Of a DNA stretch of 11,371 nucleotides, positions 6,842 to 11,371 are shown one piece after another. The position numbers and the translations under genes were made by a program. The notes under the pieces are model-generated. The model ran no database searches. It was not told where the DNA came from and saw only the letters and a program-made list of their open reading frames with translations. Position 1 is the stretch's first letter; every line of letters starts with the position of its first letter. The stretch comes from CADEED01 sp046733635 (lineage in GTDB: Bacteria > Pseudomonadota > Gammaproteobacteria > Steroidobacterales > Steroidobacteraceae): contig JBKPPO010000065.1 in the NCBI GenBank assembly GCA_046733635.1, forward strand, positions 1 to 11,371. The letters run 5' to 3'.

Positions 6842-6880
6842 CGTCTGGACTCCCTCCAAGGTACGTACGAGGGAGAGACG
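6842..6880 (+). promoter_or_regulatory. Shine-Dalgarno-sequestering hairpin of the ECF sigma gene
   Basis: CTCCCTC (6850-6856) pairs perfectly with GAGGGAG (6869-6875), which contains the sigma gene's Shine-Dalgarno sequence. After a 3-nt bulge (6847-6849) the stem continues with CGTCT (6842-6846) / AGACG (6876-6880), giving 12 bp around a 12-nt loop. It ends 1 nt before the TTG start at 6882. The ribosome site is therefore fully hidden when the stem is folded. This is the layout of translational control such as an RNA thermometer or a leader opened by another RNA or protein; the trigger is not evident. Confidence 0.5.
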
Positions 6881-6881
6881 C

Positions 6882-7460
6882 TTGGCCGATGGATCTTTAG
6901 CGCGAATGACGAGCACCGAAACGGTCGTTGAGTTCGACGCGGCGCTCATCGAGCGCGCCCGCAAGGGCGATTCCCGGGCTTTCGAGCGCCTCTACCGCGA
7001 CCACGTGGGTCGGGTGCACGGGCTGTGCCTGCGCATGACGCGGAACCCGGACCAGGCGGCGGATTGCGCCCAGGACACCTTCATCAAGGCCTGGAAGGCG
7101 CTGCCGAAGTTCGAGGCCCGGGCCTCCTTCTCCACCTGGCTGCACCGGATCGCCGTGAACACGGTGCTCGAGAAGCGCCGTGGCTCGGCGAAGTTGGAGA
7201 TCGCGGTCGAAGACCCCACCGAATACGAGGAGGTCGAGACCAAGGCGGTCCTCGACTCGCCGGTGGAAGAAGAGGAGCTCGAGGCCGCGATCCAGTCGCT
7301 GCCGCAGGGCGCTCGCGACGCGCTGGTGTTGTGCGGCGTGTATGGCTACGAACATTCGGAAGCCGCCGGGATGCTGGGCATCGCCGTCGGCACCTGCAAG
7401 GCGCAGCTCCATCGGGCTCGCGGCCTGCTGAAGGAAAGATTGGAACGAGGTGTGCGATGA
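6882..7460 (+). CDS. ECF (sigma-70 family group 4) RNA polymerase sigma factor
   Basis: This 192-residue sigma factor of the RpoE-like ECF type directs RNA polymerase to its own promoters. Sigma region 2 spans about 24-100, with DCAQDTFIKAW (61-71) and FSTWLHRIAVNTVLEKRR ending near 100. An acidic linker (about 108-132) follows, then region 4 (133-187) with LPQGARDALVLCGVYGYEHSE and GTCKAQLHRARGLL. Length is normal. The TTG at 6882 is chosen because GAGGGAG lies 6 nt upstream; the in-frame ATG at 6906 would remove 8 residues but has no Shine-Dalgarno sequence. That Shine-Dalgarno lies inside a hairpin. The stop overlaps the start of the next gene by 4 nt (ATGA), so the two are translationally coupled. 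The membrane-anchored product of that gene is the probable anti-sigma factor, which suggests response to an envelope cue and autoregulation. Confidence 0.92.
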   Translation: MADGSLARMTSTETVVEFDAALIERARKGDSRAFERLYRDHVGRVHGLCLRMTRNPDQAADCAQDTFIKAWKALPKFEARASFSTWLHRIAVNTVLEKRRGSAKLEIAVEDPTEYEEVETKAVLDSPVEEEELEAAIQSLPQGARDALVLCGVYGYEHSEAAGMLGIAVGTCKAQLHRARGLLKERLERGVR

Positions 7461-8002
7461 CGACGCCGGAAGTGAAACGCAAAGTGAAACGGCTCGACGA
7501 GCTGGCGCAGAGCCTGCCGCCGCCGCGCGATCTCTGGCCCGCGATCTCGCAGGCCATCGAAGCCGACAAGCTGGCGGCCTTGCCGCAGTCCCGTCGCCGC
7601 AGCTTCTGGATGCCCGCCGCCGGCGTGGCCGCCGCAGTGATGCTGGTGGCGGTGGGCGTGATCATCGGCGTGAACATCAATACGCCCGGCATGGGCACCA
7701 TGGCCGCCGCGCAGAGTGGCGATCCTTCGGTCATCCCCGCGGCGCTGCGTGACGCGAATTACCGCAAGCAGCGCGACGTGCTGCTCGTGGAAGTGAACGA
7801 CCGCCTGCAGACGATGCCGGCGGCGGAGCGCGACAAAGTGGCGGCGAGTCTCGCCACGCTGCGGCGCTCGATTGCGGAAATCGAAGCGGCGCTCGGGCGC
7901 GACCCGGCGAATGCGCTGCTGCAAGAGTTGTTGGTGAGTTCCTGCCAGGAAGAGATGCGCGCGCTGACCGCGGTGCGTGATACCGGCAGCCAGGAGATCT
8001 GA
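7457..8002 (+). CDS. probable anti-sigma factor, single-pass membrane protein
   Basis: This 181-residue protein has a short cytoplasmic N-terminus (about 1-50), one membrane helix (about 51-73, rich in Ala and Val) and a periplasmic C-terminal part (about 75-181) predicted to be helical, with a charged stretch around residues 97-150. No zinc-binding HxxxCxxC motif of the ZAS anti-sigma class is visible, and I recognise no named domain. The assignment rests on topology and position: it starts inside the last codons of the ECF sigma gene (ATG 7457-7459, sigma stop 7458-7460), preceded by GAGG at 7447-7450. An open frame extends upstream to 7025, but that part is the sigma gene read out of frame, so it is not used. 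It would bind the sigma factor at the membrane and release it on signal; its periplasmic part could be the sensor. It lies 2 nt before the DUF4097-like gene. Confidence 0.75.
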   Translation: MTTPEVKRKVKRLDELAQSLPPPRDLWPAISQAIEADKLAALPQSRRRSFWMPAAGVAAAVMLVAVGVIIGVNINTPGMGTMAAAQSGDPSVIPAALRDANYRKQRDVLLVEVNDRLQTMPAAERDKVAASLATLRRSIAEIEAALGRDPANALLQELLVSSCQEEMRALTAVRDTGSQEI

Positions 8003-8004
8003 GC

Positions 8005-8907
8005 ATGAGCGAGTTTCGGAACATGTATCGCATCGGCCTGCTGATCGCAGCGGCGCTGCCGCTCGCGGCGCACGCGGACCAGTCGGTGGAGCGCAAGGTC
8101 GCGGCCGAGGCGAATGGTGAGGTGGTGATCTCCAACGTGTCGGGCACGATCGACGTGCGCGGCTGGGATCGCAACGAGGTGCAGGTCACCGGTCACCTGG
8201 GCAGCAGCGTCGAACGGCTCGACGTGGAGACGAGCCGCGGCCGCACCGTGGTGAAGGTAGTGCTGCCGCGAGGCAACGCCCGCGACGGCGACGCCGTCCT
8301 CGAAGTGCAGGTGCCGAAGGGCAGCAGCGTCGAAGTTTCGGCGGTGAGCGCGGATGTGTCTTCACGTGGTGTCCTCGGAACGCAGCGCCTGCGCAGCGTC
8401 AGCGGCGAAGTCACCGCCGACATCTCCGGCAACGACTCCGAAGTGGGTTCGGTCAGCGGCGACGTCACGGTGCGCGGCGTCGGCAAACCGAGCTCGCTGC
8501 GAATCACCTCCGTGAGCGGCAATCTCGACGTCACCAATTTCGGCGGCAAGATAGAAGTGGTGACGGTCAGCGGCGACGCGCGCGTGCAGGCCGGCGAGGT
8601 CACCGAGATCCGCGGGCGCACGACCTCCGGCAGCCTGGCGCTGCACGGCCGTCTCACCAACAGCGGGCGCGTGGACGTCGAAGCCGTGAGCGGCGACCTC
8701 ACGTTGCGCCTCGATGCGCCGGGCGGCTTGTCCGCCGAGATCGAATCCTTCAGCGGCGATATCGAAGGCTGTCTCGCCAAGGGCGTGGAGCGCGTGAGCA
8801 AGTACGGTCCCGGCACGCGGCTCAACCTGCGAGCCTCCGGCGTCGAAAGCGGCGCCCGCATCCGCGCAAAGACGTTGTCGGGAGACATCGACATCTGCGA
8901 TCGCTGA
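8005..8907 (+). CDS. exported DUF4097-like repeat protein (putative beta-helix)
   Basis: This 300-residue protein has a signal peptide (hydrophobic 9-20, likely cleavage after AHA at about 24) and then a repetitive beta-strand-rich domain. The core motif VSGxhxV or a variant recurs near residues 45, 114, 132, 150, 170, 188, 208, 228, 249 and 291, with an 18-21-residue period in the middle, as expected for a parallel beta-helix with one turn per repeat. This matches the DUF4097 (adhesin-like) family, whose biochemical role is not established. Only one cysteine pair is possible, C256 and C298. AGGAG (7992-7996) is 8 nt before the ATG at 8005, which supports that start; ATG at 8023 would give a shorter signal peptide. 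The 2-nt gap to the anti-sigma gene points to one operon, so it may be an output or sensing partner in the periplasm. Confidence 0.8.
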   Translation: MSEFRNMYRIGLLIAAALPLAAHADQSVERKVAAEANGEVVISNVSGTIDVRGWDRNEVQVTGHLGSSVERLDVETSRGRTVVKVVLPRGNARDGDAVLEVQVPKGSSVEVSAVSADVSSRGVLGTQRLRSVSGEVTADISGNDSEVGSVSGDVTVRGVGKPSSLRITSVSGNLDVTNFGGKIEVVTVSGDARVQAGEVTEIRGRTTSGSLALHGRLTNSGRVDVEAVSGDLTLRLDAPGGLSAEIESFSGDIEGCLAKGVERVSKYGPGTRLNLRASGVESGARIRAKTLSGDIDICDR

Positions 8908-8945
8908 GCTGACCCGGGGGCCGCCCGACCCGGAGTGCCAATCCT

Positions 8946-8976
8946 CGCGGCCGACATCGTTACAATGTCGGCCGCG
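8946..8976 (+). promoter_or_regulatory. 12-bp perfect inverted repeat with -10-like TACAAT at the AsmA-like gene start
   Basis: CGCGGCCGACAT (8946-8957) and ATGTCGGCCGCG (8965-8976) are perfect 12-bp complements around the loop CGTTACA. TACAAT (8961-8966) straddles the loop and the right arm and lies 9 nt before the GTG start at 8976, whose G is the last stem base. Two readings compete. It may be a promoter giving a nearly leaderless mRNA, which fits the lack of a Shine-Dalgarno sequence. It may instead be a terminator of the DUF4097 operon, followed by only a short TTTT at 8981-8984. Both may be true. No clear -35 is present. Confidence 0.5.
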
Positions 8977-10214
8977 TGCGTTTTCGAGTCCTCAAATGGG
9001 TCTCCCTCGTGCTGGGAGCCATCGTCGCCCTGGCCGTCATCGCCGTGCTGGTGATCGTCTGGCTGGTCGACGCCAATACCTTCAAGTCGAGGATCGAAAC
9101 AGCCGTGCTGGATGCCACGGGCCGCAAGCTCGAGCTCGTGGGTGACATCGAGCTCGGCTTCTTTCCGCGCATCGGACTGCGTACCGGAGAGGGCCGCTTC
9201 GGCAACGCACCGGGCTTCGGATCCGAACCCATGGTCTCCTGGAAGCATGCGCAGCTCGGCGCGCAGCTTTTTCCTTTGCTGCGCGGGCGTCTCGTCGCCG
9301 ACCGCGTGATCCTCGAAGGCGCGGATGTGCGGCTGGTACGCAAGGCCGATGGCACCAACAACTGGCAGGACATCGGCGGCAAGGAGCCTGCGGCGCAGCC
9401 TGCGAGCGAGCCGATGGAATTTCATGTGGACGGTGTCGAGATCCGCGACAGCCGCATCAGCTTCGTCGACGAAACCGTTCCGCGGCGTATCGAAGTAGCC
9501 TCGTTCCGTCTGACTACCGATGAGATCGCACCCGGCGAGCCGCTCACCGACACGGAGATCTCCGGCGTACTGCACATGGACGGTTTCGCGGCGGCCGGAC
9601 TGCCGTTCGAGTTGAACGTGCCGCGCCTCGAGTCGCCCAAGGATTTCAGCGCCGTCGAGGTTGACGAATATTCACTCGCGCTCGGCGGCTTCGAGGCCGA
9701 AGGCTCGGTCAAAGGCGCTCTCGGTGATTCGCCGAAGCTCACGGGCGCGATCCAGAGCAACGAGTTCGACCCGCGTGCGCTGCTGACCACCGTGGGCATC
9801 GAACCGCCGAAGACCACGGATCCCGAGGCGCTCGCCAAGCTGCGCTTCTCCGCGAGCTGGGGCGTCGATGCGGGTGCGATCCAGGTCGATCCCTTCTCGC
9901 TGGAGGTCGACGAGACGAAGTTCACCGGAAACTTCCGGCAGCCGGCGGGAGAGGGCGCGGTGGGTGAATTCCTCTTGCGTGGCGATTCGCTGAATCTCTC
10001 GCGTTACATCCCGCCGACGGACCCGGCCAGCGAACCCTTCGTGCTGCCGACGGCGATGCTCAAATCGTTGCGATACCGCGGCACGCTCGAGCTCGAGCAG
10101 GCCCAGCTCGACGACATCCAGATGAGAGGCGTGACGCTGCGGCTGATCCTCGACGAGAACGGTTTGCGCGGCGTGCCGCCTACGACGCAGCCCGCCGCGC
10201 CGGAGAAGCCATGA
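8976..10214 (+). CDS. AsmA-like inner-membrane-anchored protein, short form
   Basis: This 412-residue protein starts with one membrane helix (about 8-31) followed by the AsmA N-terminal pattern: VDANTFKSRIETAVLDATG (31-49), then FFPRIGLRTGEGRFGNAPGF and LLRGRLVADRVILEGADVRL. AsmA-like proteins are periplasmic bridge-type proteins implicated in lipid transport and outer-membrane homeostasis. Typical AsmA is about 600 residues or longer. Here the protein ends shortly after LRYRGTLELEQAQLDDIQMR in a proline-rich tail, so the usual C-terminal AsmA portion seems to be missing. The stop is joined to mutY by an ATGA overlap, so the short form appears settled rather than a recent frameshift, though this was not tested. 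The GTG at 8976 gives a sensible basic N-terminus (MRFRVLK) before the helix; no Shine-Dalgarno sequence precedes it. Confidence 0.8.
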   Translation: MRFRVLKWVSLVLGAIVALAVIAVLVIVWLVDANTFKSRIETAVLDATGRKLELVGDIELGFFPRIGLRTGEGRFGNAPGFGSEPMVSWKHAQLGAQLFPLLRGRLVADRVILEGADVRLVRKADGTNNWQDIGGKEPAAQPASEPMEFHVDGVEIRDSRISFVDETVPRRIEVASFRLTTDEIAPGEPLTDTEISGVLHMDGFAAAGLPFELNVPRLESPKDFSAVEVDEYSLALGGFEAEGSVKGALGDSPKLTGAIQSNEFDPRALLTTVGIEPPKTTDPEALAKLRFSASWGVDAGAIQVDPFSLEVDETKFTGNFRQPAGEGAVGEFLLRGDSLNLSRYIPPTDPASEPFVLPTAMLKSLRYRGTLELEQAQLDDIQMRGVTLRLILDENGLRGVPPTTQPAAPEKP

Positions 10215-11266
10215 AACGGCGAGCGGAAGGAATCGCGCCGAGATTACTCGCCTGGCATGCGAAGGCCGGACGGCATGACCTGCCCTGGCAGCAACGGATC
10301 TCGCCGTATCGCGTCTGGGTCTCGGAGATCATGCTGCAGCAGACACAAGTCGCCACCGTGATCCCGTACTTCGAACGCTTCATGGCGCGTTTCCCGGAAG
10401 CGAACGCGCTGGCTGACGCGTCCGCGGACGAGGTGCTGCACCTGTGGACCGGCCTCGGCTATTACGCGCGTGCGCGCAATCTGCACCGCGCAGCGCAGAT
10501 GATCCGCGACGAGCACGGCGGCGAATTCCCTCGGGACATCGAGGCGGTGATGGCGCTGCCCGGCATCGGCCGCTCGACGGCCGGCGCGATCCTCTCGATC
10601 TCCACGGGCGCGCGGCACCCCATCCTCGATGGCAACGTGAAGCGCGTGCTCGCGCGATATCACGGTGTGGATGGGCCGATAGACGAGAACGCCACGCTCG
10701 AGCGACTCTGGTTGCTGGCGGAACAGAACACGCCCGATACGCGCGTGAACACCTACACGCAGGCCATCATGGATCTGGGCGCCACGTTGTGTACGCGCGC
10801 CGCACCGCGCTGCGCCGATTGCCCGGTGATGTCCGGCTGCCGCGCGCGCATCGAAGGCCGGCAGGCCGAACTACCTGCGGCGAAGAAGCGCAAGCCGGCG
10901 CGCAAGCTCCGCCATGCCGTGATGCTGGTGGCGCAGCGTGATTCCTCCGTGCTCCTCGTGCAGCGTCCGGCCACGGGTATCTGGGGTGGTTTGTGGTGCC
11001 TGCCCGAATTCGCTGACCGCGAGTCGGCGACCGCCTTCGCGAAGAACGAACTCGCACAAGCCCGGCTCGCGCCCTCCGCATTGCCGGACATCGAGCACAG
11101 CTTCACGCACTTCGACCTCATTATCACGCCGCTGATGGCGCGTTGCCGAGGATCGAAGGTCCGCGAAGGCAATTCCCTGTGGTATGACCTGGCGGAGCCC
11201 GCGCGTGTCGGTTTGCCCGCGCCCATCAAGACCCTGCTTGGTAGTTTGTCGGAGACATCGTCATGA
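10211..11266 (+). CDS. mutY: A/G-specific adenine DNA glycosylase MutY
   Basis: MutY removes adenine mispaired with 8-oxoguanine during base-excision repair in the cytoplasm. The 351-residue protein has the HhH-GPD domain (about 10-190) with catalytic E39 in SEIMLQQTQV, the helix-hairpin-helix LPGIGRSTAGAIL (116-128) and catalytic D140 in ILDGNVKRV. The [4Fe-4S] loop is complete: C194, C201, C204 and C210 (C-X6-C-X2-C-X5-C). The C-terminal NUDIX-like 8-oxoG-recognition domain (about 233-345) contains WGGLWCLPEF (258-267) and HSFTH (296-300). All key residues are present and length is normal. GGAG (10202-10205) lies 5 nt before the ATG, which overlaps the AsmA-like stop by 4 nt. The stop in turn overlaps the yggX start by 4 nt, so the three genes are probably co-transcribed and translationally coupled. 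Confidence 0.97.
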   Translation: MKRRAEGIAPRLLAWHAKAGRHDLPWQQRISPYRVWVSEIMLQQTQVATVIPYFERFMARFPEANALADASADEVLHLWTGLGYYARARNLHRAAQMIRDEHGGEFPRDIEAVMALPGIGRSTAGAILSISTGARHPILDGNVKRVLARYHGVDGPIDENATLERLWLLAEQNTPDTRVNTYTQAIMDLGATLCTRAAPRCADCPVMSGCRARIEGRQAELPAAKKRKPARKLRHAVMLVAQRDSSVLLVQRPATGIWGGLWCLPEFADRESATAFAKNELAQARLAPSALPDIEHSFTHFDLIITPLMARCRGSKVREGNSLWYDLAEPARVGLPAPIKTLLGSLSETSS

Positions 11267-11371
11267 CGAGAATGGTTCAGTGTGTATTGCTCGGGCGAGA
11301 GGCGCCGGGACTCGACAAACCTCCCTACGGCGGCGAGCTCGGCAAGCGTGTCTTCGAGAACGTGTCGAAGG
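11263..11371 (+). CDS. yggX: YggX, Fe(2+)-trafficking / oxidative-damage protection protein, N-terminal 36 residues
   Basis: The visible residues show the YggX signature: C7, GREAPGLDKPPY (11-22) and GELGKRVFENVSK (24-36). YggX is a small cytosolic protein (about 90 residues) linked to iron handling and protection of Fe-S proteins against oxidation. The gene runs off the right edge. The ATG at 11263 is chosen because it overlaps the mutY stop (ATGA), has GGAG 8 nt upstream and gives the usual short N-terminus before C7; the in-frame ATG at 11272 is less likely. mutY-yggX adjacency is classical in gammaproteobacteria, which helps the assignment and links this gene to the Fe-S enzyme MutY. Confidence 0.95.
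   Translation, partial: MTRMVQCVLLGREAPGLDKPPYGGELGKRVFENVSK

Noticed and set aside
7025..7456. Upstream extension of the anti-sigma frame
   Set aside because: This part is the sigma gene read in another frame; the ATG at 7457 with a Shine-Dalgarno sequence and 4-nt overlap is the natural start.
8193..9575. 460-codon open frame on the minus strand across the DUF4097-like and AsmA-like genes
   Set aside because: It spans two well-supported plus-strand genes and their intergenic hairpin, with low-complexity Arg/Ser/Thr/Pro-rich sequence typical of a shadow frame.

Overview
The window looks like chromosomal DNA from a GC-rich gammaproteobacterium, possibly of the Xanthomonadales/Nevskiales/Steroidobacter type. 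This is inferred from the high GC content, tight 4-nt gene overlaps, the asmA-like/mutY/yggX order and RAYT-type (REP-like) palindromes. The lineage was not tested by any search. No CRISPR array, tRNA, rRNA, insertion sequence, phage gene or recognisable defence system was seen.

Left part (1-2501). A truncated cysteine synthase-family gene runs off the left edge on the minus strand. It is divergent from a HupE/UreJ-family membrane protein on the plus strand. That gene converges stop-to-stop, with no spacer, on a minus-strand NNMT/PNMT/TEMT-type methyltransferase. A 6-bp hairpin is centred on the convergent stops. The 235-bp gap before the kinase holds small hairpins near the methyltransferase start and a 51-nt, roughly 21-bp imperfect palindrome ahead of the kinase.

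Two-component module (2502-6678). A soluble 1129-aa sensor kinase carries seven tandem PAS-like domains and a HisKA_3/HATPase_c core. A NarL/FixJ-type response regulator lies 112 bp downstream. HisKA_3 kinases normally pair with this regulator class, so the two are probably cognate. The signal and the regulon cannot be read from the sequence.

Envelope-stress-like module (6679-8907). A REP-like palindrome pair follows the regulator. A structured leader then precedes a three-gene unit: an ECF sigma factor (overlaps the next gene by 4 nt), a single-pass membrane protein that is probably its anti-sigma factor, and an exported DUF4097-like repeat protein 2 nt further on. In the sigma leader a stem of about 12 bp encloses the whole Shine-Dalgarno sequence and ends 1 nt before a TTG start. 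This makes it the best candidate in the window for an undescribed regulatory device.

DNA repair and iron block (8946-11371). A short AsmA-like protein, MutY and the start of YggX are chained by ATGA overlaps. A perfect 12-bp inverted repeat with a -10-like hexamer abuts the AsmA-like GTG start. A second inverted repeat with the same geometry lies upstream of the sigma gene.

Most protein families here are familiar. The less ordinary content is in the non-coding elements, the length of the PAS array and the shortened AsmA-like protein.
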